A stretch of DNA of 12,146 nucleotides from Clostridiales bacterium (GCA_020859965.1 JAJBVF010000405.1:1-12146); one strand, 5' to 3'. Shown: positions 1 to 6,527, numbered from the stretch's first letter. Program-made: numbers and translations. Notes: generated from the sequence alone by a model not told the origin.

Positions 1-1119
1 AAAAAATCTATAGACAGGAAAACAATCCTCATCATTGATGAATTCCCATTTATGGCCGGACCGAACCCTTCCATCAAAAGCATGCTTCAGCATGAAATCG
101 ATCATCACTGGAAGAATCTGAATCTGTTCCTTATTTTATGTGGATCAAGTGTTAGTTTCATGGTGAATGATATCATGGGCTACGAAAGCCCTCTTTACGG
201 ACGCGCCACCTCTTCCATGGAAGTACTGCCCTTTGATTATCTGGATGCCGCCGATTTTTTTCCCGATTATTCCATTGAGGAAAAGCTGATTGCATACGGT
301 ATCCTTGGCGGAATCCCGCGCTACCTGAATGCTTTCTCATCGAAACAATCGATACAGCAAAATATTGAAAAGGAAATTTTGAGAAACGGTGCTTTTTTAA
401 ATGATGAGCCGATGATGCTTTTGAGAATGGAACTCCGCGAGCCGAACGTATATAATAGCATTCTGGAAATGATTGCCCAAGGACATAATAAAATCACTGA
501 AATCGCTGACCACATTCATGAGGATAAGGCAAAATGCGGAAAGTATATCACCACACTGCTTTCCATTCGTCTGGTCGAAAAACAAATCCCCTGCGGCGAG
601 CCGGAGGGAAGTAAAAAAACAATCTATACTTTGACAGATCCTTATTATCGATTCTGGTACCGCTATCTTTTCTCGGATAAAAGCTATTATGATCTGCTCG
701 GACCCGCAGATGCGGCAAAAGAAATTATGGGTGATATTCCAAACTTTATGGGGAGCGCTTTTGAAGACATCTGCAAGCAGTACCTGATACGTCAGGCCAA
801 ACGGAAACAGCTTCCATTTATCCCGGCCTGTATCGGAAAATGGTGGGGCAACAATCCGGCAATTCGGGCACAGGATGATGTAGATTTACTTGCTTTAAAC
901 AGGAAAAAAACAGAAGGGATTTTCTGTGAATGCAAATTTACAAGCCGGCCAATGCCAATGGAGGAATACGATGACCTGATAACCGCGGCAAAAGCTTTTC
1001 CTAAAGATATGAAAAAGCATTTCCTGTTTATCAGCCGCAGCGGATTTACTTCTCCGGTAAAGGAACGCGCAGCAAAAGAAGGAACTGTACTTCTGGCTCT
1101 GGAAGATTTATTCCTGTAA
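1..1119 (+). CDS. AAA ATPase of the DUF234 family with C-terminal PD-(D/E)XK-like domain, 5' truncated by the window edge
   Basis: The reading frame is open from base 1, so the start lies outside the window; 372 residues are visible. Residues 8-14 form a Walker B strand ending in Asp-Glu (ILIIDEFP), so the Met at base 52 is internal and the P-loop lies upstream. Next come a sensor-1-like segment (LCGSSVSF) and the family block PLYGR...ILGGIPRYL. A winged-helix region spans about visible residues 150-217, and a conserved-looking GSAFEDICKQYL begins the last domain. That domain holds DDVD near residue 293 and ECK near 310, the acidic/lysine pattern of a PD-(D/E)XK fold. Family knowledge: ATPase_2 (PF01637) joined to DUF234 (PF03008), about 450-480 residues, abundant in gut anaerobes and archaea, cellular role poorly defined. 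It is the only clearly intact plus-strand gene and is convergent with the NusG-II gene. The family call is firm; nuclease activity is inference. Confidence 0.85.
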   Translation, partial: KKSIDRKTILIIDEFPFMAGPNPSIKSMLQHEIDHHWKNLNLFLILCGSSVSFMVNDIMGYESPLYGRATSSMEVLPFDYLDAADFFPDYSIEEKLIAYGILGGIPRYLNAFSSKQSIQQNIEKEILRNGAFLNDEPMMLLRMELREPNVYNSILEMIAQGHNKITEIADHIHEDKAKCGKYITTLLSIRLVEKQIPCGEPEGSKKTIYTLTDPYYRFWYRYLFSDKSYYDLLGPADAAKEIMGDIPNFMGSAFEDICKQYLIRQAKRKQLPFIPACIGKWWGNNPAIRAQDDVDLLALNRKKTEGIFCECKFTSRPMPMEEYDDLITAAKAFPKDMKKHFLFISRSGFTSPVKERAAKEGTVLLALEDLFL

Positions 1120-1299
1120 AGACAGATTGTATCGGCTCCACGTCTCAAGCAAGCAGGGGGAAAGTTCTATAATTCAGCCGGAATTGACGCATTCCTCCCC
1201 ATTCTCCGCAACATGTGCACCCTGGAAGAAGCGATGGAGCCGCAGAATGCAAAGGAAAATATGACGCGGACGATCGAGCTGGTGTTCCGGCTGCTGTAA
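1120..1299 (+). pseudogene. possible coding remnant, C-terminal piece of a regulator-like protein
   Basis: Directly after the ATPase stop codon the same frame stays open for 59 codons to a TAA at 1297-1299. It reads like protein (e.g. GKFYNSAGIDAFLPILRNM, then a helix ending TRTIELVFRLL). Its third positions are G/C-leaning, like real genes in the window. There is no start codon with a ribosome binding site, and the ATPase already ends with the usual LEDLFL tail, so this is not an extension of that gene. The amphipathic helical end resembles the last helices of TetR-type regulators, but this is an impression from memory, not an alignment. It may be the 3' scar of a deleted gene. It could also be chance open frame. 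Confidence 0.3.
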
Positions 1300-1323
1300 C
1301 CGATCTTTCGCCTGCTACAGACA

Positions 1324-1656
1324 TCATTCCGGATCATTTACCTGAACTACCACTGAATTTGGCAGACAGACGATCAATTCATTGTGGCTTGAAATATGTC
1401 CCATGCTGACGCAAAGCTGATCCGGACAGTTTGCGTCAGACATGTAAGCCTCACCATCCGAAATCGTCAGGACATTCGTATCATTGATTTCAATTACCTG
1501 ATCCTTGTTCAGAGAATATCTTCCGTATTCCACGCCATTTACAGAAATAATCACTTCGCTGCCTTCTTCCTGATGATAAGCGCGATAAGCCAGCACGGCA
1601 ATGCAGACAGCCGCAACTATCAGAAAAAGACTGATCTCAGCTTTTTTTAACTTCAT
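1324..1656 (-). CDS. membrane-anchored NusG domain II-containing protein
   Basis: A 110-residue protein with a basic start (MKLKKAE), one membrane segment at about residues 8-24, and an extracytoplasmic domain. The domain shows the family signature: Cys77-Pro-Asp-Gln-Leu-Cys82, then Gly-His-Ile, then Cys97-Leu-Pro-Asn, all within a beta-rich fold (VIISVNGVEYGRY near the front). This matches NusG domain II proteins (PF07009), which have no link to transcription despite the name and often sit beside FMN-binding or flavinylated redox proteins. The three cysteines suggest a redox or metal role; this is inference. An AGGAGG at 1669-1674 lies 12 nt from the ATG, longer than ideal. No separate promoter is visible, so it is probably expressed by readthrough past the terminator that follows the reductase gene. 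It points toward the plus-strand ATPase gene, with no terminator seen between. Confidence 0.85.
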   Translation of the reverse strand: MKLKKAEISLFLIVAAVCIAVLAYRAYHQEEGSEVIISVNGVEYGRYSLNKDQVIEINDTNVLTISDGEAYMSDANCPDQLCVSMGHISSHNELIVCLPNSVVVQVNDPE

Positions 1657-1682
1657 AAAACTTCTTTGCCTCCTGCTCGTCC

Positions 1683-1733
1683 GCGCGAGCCGGGTGCGGC
1701 TTCAGCCGCAAAACTCCCTTCCCGGCTCTGCGC
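1683..1733 (-). repeat. compact two-stem GC-rich structured element
   Basis: An outer stem pairs GAGCCGGG (1687-1694) with CCCGGCTC (1721-1728). It extends by GCGC/GCGC (1683-1686 with 1730-1733) across a single bulged T. Inside it lies a second hairpin, TGCGGC (1695-1700) with GCCGCA (1705-1710), around a four-base loop. The element sits between the reductase terminator and the NusG-II ribosome binding site. It lacks a T-run on the minus strand. It could be an mRNA stability or leader structure, a REP-like extragenic palindrome, or a secondary pause site. Only one copy is seen in the window. Confidence 0.5.
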
Positions 1734-1775
1734 ATTAAAAATGATTGCTCCGCGGCAGATTCCCGCGGAGCAATC
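1734..1775 (-). terminator. intrinsic terminator of the flavoreductase gene
   Basis: A perfect 13-bp stem (1743-1755 with 1763-1775, GC-rich core CTCCGCGG) encloses a 7-nt loop. On the minus strand it is followed by ATTTTTAA, a short U-run. It begins about 20 bases after the reductase stop codon. It should end most transcripts there, leaving the NusG-II gene to readthrough. Confidence 0.85.
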
Positions 1776-1795
1776 GTAACAATCGGACAATCAGA

Positions 1796-3997
1796 TTACT
1801 GAGCCAGCGCGTAAGCAGCTGCCTGTGTTCCGGCTATCTGACCGGATACAAATGTCCAGGACTGCGCCTGTCCACCCCAAGGTGTATATGCTGCTCCGTC
1901 TACATTGCATACACCTTCGGAATCCTGACCAACCGCGTAGAGATTCTCGATCGGTGTGCCGTCTTCCCGGAGTACATTCATATTCACGTCTACATCAAGA
2001 CCGCCGACTGTCGCATACGCATAGCTGCAGCATGCTACTGCATACCAGGTCGTATCTTCTTCGCCAAGAGCCGCTGTGAGGTTCGCCTCATCACAGCCGA
2101 TGGCAGCCGCCAGATCACTGAGGCTGTCCGCTACAATGACATCGTCATATTCTTCACCGACTGCCAGAATCTCATCAATATCTTCTACCGGTGTGCCTGC
2201 CTCCGGAAGCGTTCCACCCTGGCTTAAGAAGCTGGATACAGAAGCTGCCTGAGTTTCTGACAAACCACTGGTGCGGATATTGTCAATATCCTCCTGCGAG
2301 TATACGACATAATACATATAATCCGGCGCGTATACGATCTCTACCGTCACACCTTCATCCGTCGTACCGCTCTGGTTTTCATTGCCCCAGATATTGCCCT
2401 CATTCGTGATCATGGTCTGATCCGTCGTGAGAGCGAGGGCGGAAAGAATCGCTTTCTGATCTGCTGTCAGGTCGTCTGTACGAATAATATTCTTCACCTG
2501 AGAAATGTGAACCATTGGCAATGTGCTCATCATATAAGTCGCGCCGCCGGCGGAGATACCCATCTGGATACCGGTGCCGTCATTCACAGTATCGCCGATC
2601 GAGTTTACAGTCGAGCCAAGATATTCTACCATCATCTCATCGTTTCCAAGGAAACCGCCGGTCGCAAGGATAATGGATTTTCCATAGATCTCGTAGGTCG
2701 TCCCGTCATAATAAGTCGCGGTAACGCCAATCGCATTCCCATCTTCGTCAAAAATCAGAGAATCTGCAGTCAGCTCGGTCATGTACTGATTTTTCTCGTT
2801 CATCTCGTTCGCTATATCCAGCGCACGGGTGAACTGGAAGGTCTTGTTCGGTCCCAGAATATTCCAGGAAGTATTGTCTTCATCCGCGGAATAAACACAC
2901 CAGAGCTGTGTCCACTCAGGTACTACGAAACTGCCGAGCAGCCCCATGCCTTCAAATTCGAAGCCAAAGTTTTCCACATAGTAATCAAGCGCACTGCCGG
3001 AATTATAAACAGCCTCAGAAATCACATCCGCTTTCTCGTCACTTCCGACATATTCCATCCAGGTTTCATATACCGCATCTGCATCGATATAATCTTCCCC
3101 GTCCGTATAGAGTTCTTTCAGGTACTCACTGTTCAGCGCCATCGGTCCATAGGTGCAGACAGAATTGCCGCCGACTTTTCCCGCTGCCTCAATGCCGAAT
3201 ACCGTTGCGCCTCCATCCGCCGCCGCGCAGTAAGAGAGAATACCGGAACCGCCAAGTCCGACTACGATCACATCGTAATCCTCGATCACAACAGTCTCAG
3301 AACTCTTTTCGATCTCCGTATACCACTCGGAGCTGTCGCCGCCCGCCTGATCAATCGCATCCGCCACACAATTGCGGATCGCATTCGAAGAAGTAGTAGC
3401 GCCGGTAATCGCATCTACTGCCAGTGACTGACTTTCGATCACACGCGGAATATAAAGCTCTTCTGCAGATGCAAACCACTCGCCGGTCGCGCTGTCGCTC
3501 TCTTCTACCACAGCAATATCTGTGATCGCGCCGCCTTCAATCGTAATCTTGCAGGTCATCTGGCTGGTCAGACCAAAGCTGGGGGATGTCGCTGTGTACG
3601 TGCCGTCTGTCAGAGCCGTCTGCTCGCCGCCTGTCGTCCCCATAGCCTGATCAAGACAGTCAGCCAAAGCTCTCTTCACACCCTCTGTCGTCTCTGTAGC
3701 ACCCGAAACGCCATCGATCTCCGTGCCCTGCACCGCAAGAATCTGCTCTGCCAGCTCATCAGCGGCCGCTCCGCCGATTTCCGCTGTCTCATTGGAAGCG
3801 TCTACTTCCACGCTTACGATACTTGTCTCATCCACTGTTACTGTCACCGTAAGGCCATCCTCGTGCCCAATGGAAGACGCCGTGTAGTTACCTGGTGTGT
3901 AACTACCCTCACTGCTCTCCTCTGCCAACGCCGTGCCTGCCGCCGGAAGGCATAAGGCACAAGTCAGCAAAATACTTAATACCTTTCTTTTCTTCAT
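1796..3997 (-). CDS. secreted FAD-dependent reductase with two FMN-binding domains
   Basis: 733 residues. The start at 3997 is chosen because AGGAGG lies 6 nt upstream and it opens a clear signal peptide (MKKRKVLSIL, hydrophobic core, cleavage near ALA|EE at 25). The frame runs on to 4099, but that extension lacks a ribosome binding site. Domain order: FMN_bind (about 33-118) with DGVSGAT, flavin-attachment Thr101; FMN_bind (about 130-218) with DAITGAT, Thr201; then a FAD_binding_2/fumarate-reductase-type domain from about 240 to the end. The last has the dinucleotide motif VVGLGGSG (245-252), ATGGF (445-449) and NLYAVGQDSEG (685-695). ApbE-type transferases link FMN to such threonines, so this is likely an extracytoplasmic reductase of a small organic acceptor. 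The usual HHTMGG and HGxNRLGG signatures read here as AYATVGG (660-666) and GAAYTPWGG (701-709), so fumarate is doubtful. The substrate is unknown; a transhydrogenase or 3-ketosteroid-type role is less likely. Confidence 0.9.
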   Translation of the reverse strand: MKKRKVLSILLTCALCLPAAGTALAEESSEGSYTPGNYTASSIGHEDGLTVTVTVDETSIVSVEVDASNETAEIGGAAADELAEQILAVQGTEIDGVSGATETTEGVKRALADCLDQAMGTTGGEQTALTDGTYTATSPSFGLTSQMTCKITIEGGAITDIAVVEESDSATGEWFASAEELYIPRVIESQSLAVDAITGATTSSNAIRNCVADAIDQAGGDSSEWYTEIEKSSETVVIEDYDVIVVGLGGSGILSYCAAADGGATVFGIEAAGKVGGNSVCTYGPMALNSEYLKELYTDGEDYIDADAVYETWMEYVGSDEKADVISEAVYNSGSALDYYVENFGFEFEGMGLLGSFVVPEWTQLWCVYSADEDNTSWNILGPNKTFQFTRALDIANEMNEKNQYMTELTADSLIFDEDGNAIGVTATYYDGTTYEIYGKSIILATGGFLGNDEMMVEYLGSTVNSIGDTVNDGTGIQMGISAGGATYMMSTLPMVHISQVKNIIRTDDLTADQKAILSALALTTDQTMITNEGNIWGNENQSGTTDEGVTVEIVYAPDYMYYVVYSQEDIDNIRTSGLSETQAASVSSFLSQGGTLPEAGTPVEDIDEILAVGEEYDDVIVADSLSDLAAAIGCDEANLTAALGEEDTTWYAVACCSYAYATVGGLDVDVNMNVLREDGTPIENLYAVGQDSEGVCNVDGAAYTPWGGQAQSWTFVSGQIAGTQAAAYALAQ

Positions 3998-4003
3998 ATG
4001 TTT

Positions 4004-4009
4004 CCTCCT
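4004..4009 (-). promoter_or_regulatory. ribosome binding site that fixes the reductase start
   Basis: The minus strand reads AGGAGG here, 6 nt before the ATG at 3997. This fixes the signal-peptide Met as the start. The in-frame ATG at 4099 has no such site and would put about 34 hydrophilic residues ahead of the signal peptide. Confidence 0.9.
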
Positions 4010-4115
4010 TTTTTGAAAGTTTGCCTCATGGAGCAAGTCAAATCCCCCGATGCAAGCATTTGGGTATCTGATTTTTGCGGCATCTACGCTCCGTTTCAAT
4101 CAATGCTAAACGGAT

Positions 4116-4144
4116 GTCCACCGGATATCCGGCACTGCCCGGAC
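4116..4144 (-). repeat. palindromic stem in the reductase mRNA leader
   Basis: A perfect 12-bp palindrome, CCGGATATCCGG (4121-4132), lies inside an outer GTCC/GGAC pair (4116-4119 with 4141-4144). A second CCGGA nearby offers an alternative pairing. It lies in the roughly 180-nt untranslated leader between promoter and start codon. It may be an RNA structure or a protein-binding dyad. I recognise no known riboswitch in it. The rest of 3998-4185 holds no gene. Confidence 0.4.
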
Positions 4145-4185
4145 CTTTTGCAGCCGCTCCATGCTTTCACAGTTACGGTAAAATA

Positions 4186-4214
4186 ATTGTAACAGGGTTC
4201 GTAAAATCGGTCAA
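4186..4214 (-). promoter_or_regulatory. sigma-A type promoter of the flavoreductase
   Basis: On the minus strand, TTGACC (-35, 4209-4214) and TACAAT (-10, 4186-4191) are separated by exactly 17 bp. Transcription should begin near 4179, giving a leader of about 180 nt before the reductase start. The flanks are AT-rich and non-coding. Confidence 0.75.
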
Positions 4215-4220
4215 TATCAG

Positions 4221-4252
4221 TTAACAAAGTTTTTGCCAATTTTTTAACAAAG
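4221..4252. promoter_or_regulatory. Rex-like sequence and paired TTAACAAAG repeat upstream of the reductase promoter
   Basis: On the plus strand, TTAACAAAG occurs at 4221-4229 and again at 4244-4252, 23 bp start to start, about two helical turns. The stretch 4233-4250 reads TTGCCAATTTTTTAACAA. On the minus strand this is TTGTTAA-N4-TTGGCAA, against the Firmicutes Rex consensus TTGTTAA-N4-TTAACAA, so one half is perfect and the other matches 5 of 7. Rex is the NADH/NAD+ sensing repressor of fermentation and anaerobic respiration genes. The site lies upstream of the -35 box rather than over it, so repression there is not assured. The consensus is from memory and the regulator assignment is inference. 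Confidence 0.4.
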
Positions 4253-4272
4253 CAAAAATACTTTTTCTGTCT

Positions 4273-4899
4273 TCATTCTTCCAGCATCGTATTGATCCGG
4301 CGGAATCGGTGTTTATCCCATTTTTCCAGATCTTCCCAGATTGTCCCTGCGAGCTCAGCCAGAATACTGTCATCAAAGGAGATTTTTCCACCATAAATGC
4401 TCATTCCCTCGGCAATCGCCTGCTGCGCCTCCCAATACTCCTCATAGTGTTCATCCCCCTCGCAGAAATCCTTCTGTACATCGATGCCGTATCTGCTCTG
4501 AAACAATTCTGCCAGTTCTTCCCGGCTTCCCGCCTGCTTCTGGCCGAAAAAAACAGGCCCAAGCACATCATAAAGGAGCTGCTTCTGATATTCCATCAGT
4601 TCAGCCGCATCGCACGCCACCAGATAGCTGCTGGCGGGCTCCTTAGACGCAGTACTTTGCCCGTCTTTTTTTAACTCATTCTGATTCTTTTTTTCAGTCT
4701 CCGGTGGGTTCTCACTCTGACCGTGACCCAGATTCAATCTTTTCCATTCAACAGCCATATCTCCCTTTTCATTCTTCCCCAGGGCAAAAGCGCATCGCAA
4801 TACCTGCCCTTGCGCATCGCTCTCCGGCAAAACAATTCGAATATTATATATAAACTCATACGATACCTTCTGCCGGAAGCAAATCAGTAATTCACACAA
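4273..4899 (-). CDS. uncharacterised two-part cytoplasmic protein
   Basis: I do not recognise this family. The frame gives 208 residues with no signal peptide or membrane segment. An N-terminal part (about 1-58, with YEFIYNIRIVLPES and RCAFALGKNEKG, beta-like) is joined by a polar Lys/Glu/Gln-rich linker (about 59-88) to an acidic helical C-terminal part. That part holds Tyr- and Glu-rich stretches such as EGDEHYEEYWEAQQ and ends DKHRFRRINTMLEE. The start is doubtful. The first usable codon is a TTG at 4899 with no ribosome binding site, and a stop lies seven codons upstream. The next Met is near residue 48 (MAVEWKRL). A near-consensus promoter lies just ahead, so it is transcribed alone. Its stop is about 60 bp before the reductase promoter. 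The gene may be real but slightly shortened at the N-terminus. Confidence 0.6.
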   Translation of the reverse strand: MCELLICFRQKVSYEFIYNIRIVLPESDAQGQVLRCAFALGKNEKGDMAVEWKRLNLGHGQSENPPETEKKNQNELKKDGQSTASKEPASSYLVACDAAELMEYQKQLLYDVLGPVFFGQKQAGSREELAELFQSRYGIDVQKDFCEGDEHYEEYWEAQQAIAEGMSIYGGKISFDDSILAELAGTIWEDLEKWDKHRFRRINTMLEE

Positions 4900-4935
4900 A
4901 ATATGGCTGTCTATTTTTCACATAAGCACATTCTT

Positions 4936-4964
4936 ATAGTATCTTATTGTATCAGAAATGTCAA
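4936..4964 (-). promoter_or_regulatory. near-consensus promoter of the uncharacterised gene
   Basis: On the minus strand, TTGACA (4959-4964) and TACTAT (4936-4941) have a 17-bp spacer. Predicted transcription starts near 4929, only about 30 nt before the proposed TTG start. No AGGAGG-like sequence lies in that leader, unlike most other genes in the window. Confidence 0.75.
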
Positions 4965-4989
4965 TGTTGATTTTTAATATTTTTAACAG

Positions 4990-5029
4990 TTCAGAACAGC
5001 ATCGTAAACCTGTGGCCTGCTGTTCTGAA
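4990..5029 (-). terminator. stem-loop after the cytidylate-kinase-like gene, probable terminator
   Basis: A perfect 12-bp stem pairs TTCAGAACAGCA (4990-5001) with TGCTGTTCTGAA (5018-5029) around a 16-nt loop. It starts seven bases past the stop codon of the kinase-like gene. On the minus strand it is followed by CTGTTAAAAATATT, which is A-rich rather than a U-run. Its position fits the end of the liv transcript, but it is not a textbook intrinsic terminator. Confidence 0.5.
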
Positions 5030-5035
5030 TAATTA

Positions 5036-5677
5036 CTAATATTCATTCGGCAGCTTTCCGAAACGAATCCGGATATAAGACTCAATCGCTTCCTTCACGC
5101 CCTCAAATCCCAGCCGCTGGCTGTTCAGGCAGAGATCATAATTACGCGCGTCATTCCATTTATTTCCGGTATAATAATTGTAGAAATCACTGCGATATTT
5201 ATCTGTTTTCTCGACAAACTTCTCCACATCCTTATCGGTGCAGGCATTGCGCTCGATCGCCTGATGGACACAATATGCTTTCGGCGCATGGACAAACACG
5301 CTCACAAGTCCCGGATGGTCTTTGAGTACATAATCTGCAGCACGCCCAATGATCACGCAGGATTCCCGCTGTGCCAGATCCCGGATGATCTTCGCCTGAT
5401 AGTTAAACAGGTTGTGATCACTGACGAACTCATCGCTGTCCGGAGAAATCAGGCGACCCTTATACTCGCCTTTTGTCTTGCCAAAAAGAGGTGTGCGCTT
5501 CAGCTTCTCGTCCGTCTCATTAAAAAGTGCTTCACTGATGCCGCTCTCATCGGAAGCCATACGCAGAATCTCTTTTTCATAGCACCTGACTCCCATATCC
5601 TTTGCCAGCATCTGGCCGACCGTCTTACCTCCGCTGCCAAACTGACGCGCAATCGTCACCACAATATGCTGTTCCAT
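5036..5677 (-). CDS. cytidylate kinase-like family protein
   Basis: 213 residues. The start has AGGAGG 8 nt upstream. The N-terminal strand and P-loop read IVVTIARQFGSGGKTVG (Gly14 to Thr19), followed by a short helix and ILRMASDESGIS. Further on come the strand CVIIGRAADYVL and HPGLVSVFVHAPKAYCV, the usual layout of Cytidylate_kin2 (PF13189). It lacks features that would assign a substrate with confidence. The housekeeping Cmk is usually a separate gene, so nucleotide kinase activity is uncertain. It lies 131 bp downstream of livF, with no clear promoter or U-run terminator between, only a small GCTGC/GCAGC hairpin. It is therefore probably the last gene of the liv transcript. Its role beside an amino acid transporter is not obvious. 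Confidence 0.85.
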   Translation of the reverse strand: MEQHIVVTIARQFGSGGKTVGQMLAKDMGVRCYEKEILRMASDESGISEALFNETDEKLKRTPLFGKTKGEYKGRLISPDSDEFVSDHNLFNYQAKIIRDLAQRESCVIIGRAADYVLKDHPGLVSVFVHAPKAYCVHQAIERNACTDKDVEKFVEKTDKYRSDFYNYYTGNKWNDARNYDLCLNSQRLGFEGVKEAIESYIRIRFGKLPNEY

Positions 5678-5808
5678 ACTGCTCCCCTCCTTTTACAATA
5701 AATCACCATGCAACGGGTTATCGCTGCACCGCAGCTACTTTTACCCATCCTGTGATGATAGTTATCTGCTTTGCTGTTCTGTTGCTCTCACCCTTTTGGC
5801 ATTCTCTC

Positions 5809-6519
5809 TTACTCGCCCAGATACGCCTTCTTGATGGATTCATCATCCATCAGCACAGTTGCTTTCCCTTCCTGAACGATTTTCCCCGTCTCAAGTACAT
5901 AAGCGCGATCCGCAATTCCCAGTGCTTTTTTTGCGTTCTGTTCTACCAGCAGCACTGTGGTGCCGCTTGCACTCACACTCTGAATAATATCGAAAATTTC
6001 ATTTACCAGAATTGGGGAAAGCCCCATCGAAGGCTCATCCATCACAATGATACGCGGATTGGACATCAGCGCACGCCCCATGGCAAGCATCTGCTGCTCG
6101 CCTCCGGAAAGGGTGCCCGCTGTCTGGTTCTTGCGCTCTTCCAGACGCGGAAAACGTTTGTATACCTTCTCCAGACTCTCTTCAATCTCAGCTTTATCCG
6201 ACCTGGTATAGGCTCCCATCTTCAGATTCTGGTAAACGGTCAGCTGTGAAAATACACGCCGTCCTTCCGGTACATGAGCCATACCCAGTCTTACTATTTT
6301 ATGCGCAGGCGTTTTGGTAATATCCTGCCCTTCAAAAATTACATGCCCTCTTTTGGGAGAAATCAGTCCGGTGATCGTATGCAGAATCGTCGTCTTCCCG
6401 GCGCCATTTGCTCCGATCAGAGCTATAATCTCACCTTCATTGACTTCAAAGGAAACTCCTTTGATTGCCTGAATCACACCATAATACACTTCCAGGTCTT
6501 TCACTTCGAGCATCGCCAT
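5809..6519 (-). CDS. livF: branched-chain amino acid ABC transporter ATP-binding protein LivF
   Basis: 236 residues from MAMLEVKDLEVYYG, a typical LivF beginning and length. Walker A is GANGAGKT (36-43), the ABC signature LSGGEQ (137-142), Walker B IIVMDE (157-162), followed by PSMGLSP. The switch region reads LLVEQNAKKAL, where LivF proteins carry Gln after Glu rather than the usual His. It forms the cytoplasmic ATPase pair with LivG and powers uptake through LivH/LivM. The start at 6519 is preferred because AAGGAGG lies 8 nt upstream. An in-frame ATG at 6579 overlaps the livG stop (ATGA) but would add 20 residues not typical of the family. The specific amino acid cannot be read from sequence. 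Confidence 0.95.
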   Translation of the reverse strand: MAMLEVKDLEVYYGVIQAIKGVSFEVNEGEIIALIGANGAGKTTILHTITGLISPKRGHVIFEGQDITKTPAHKIVRLGMAHVPEGRRVFSQLTVYQNLKMGAYTRSDKAEIEESLEKVYKRFPRLEERKNQTAGTLSGGEQQMLAMGRALMSNPRIIVMDEPSMGLSPILVNEIFDIIQSVSASGTTVLLVEQNAKKALGIADRAYVLETGKIVQEGKATVLMDDESIKKAYLGE

Positions 6520-6527
6520 CGTATTTT

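Noticed and set aside
2507..3427. Long plus-strand open frame of 306 codons inside the reductase gene
   Set aside because: It is antisense to a well-supported gene and its protein is rich in Arg, His and Ile with no recognisable motif, as expected from a mirrored coding frame.
3998..4099. N-terminal extension of the reductase by 34 residues
   Set aside because: No ribosome binding site at 4099, and it would bury a normal signal peptide that has AGGAGG 6 nt ahead of its own ATG.
5678..5808. Intrinsic terminator between livF and the kinase-like gene
   Set aside because: Only small stems (GCTGC/GCAGC, GGGT/ACCC) are seen, and no U-run follows on the minus strand.
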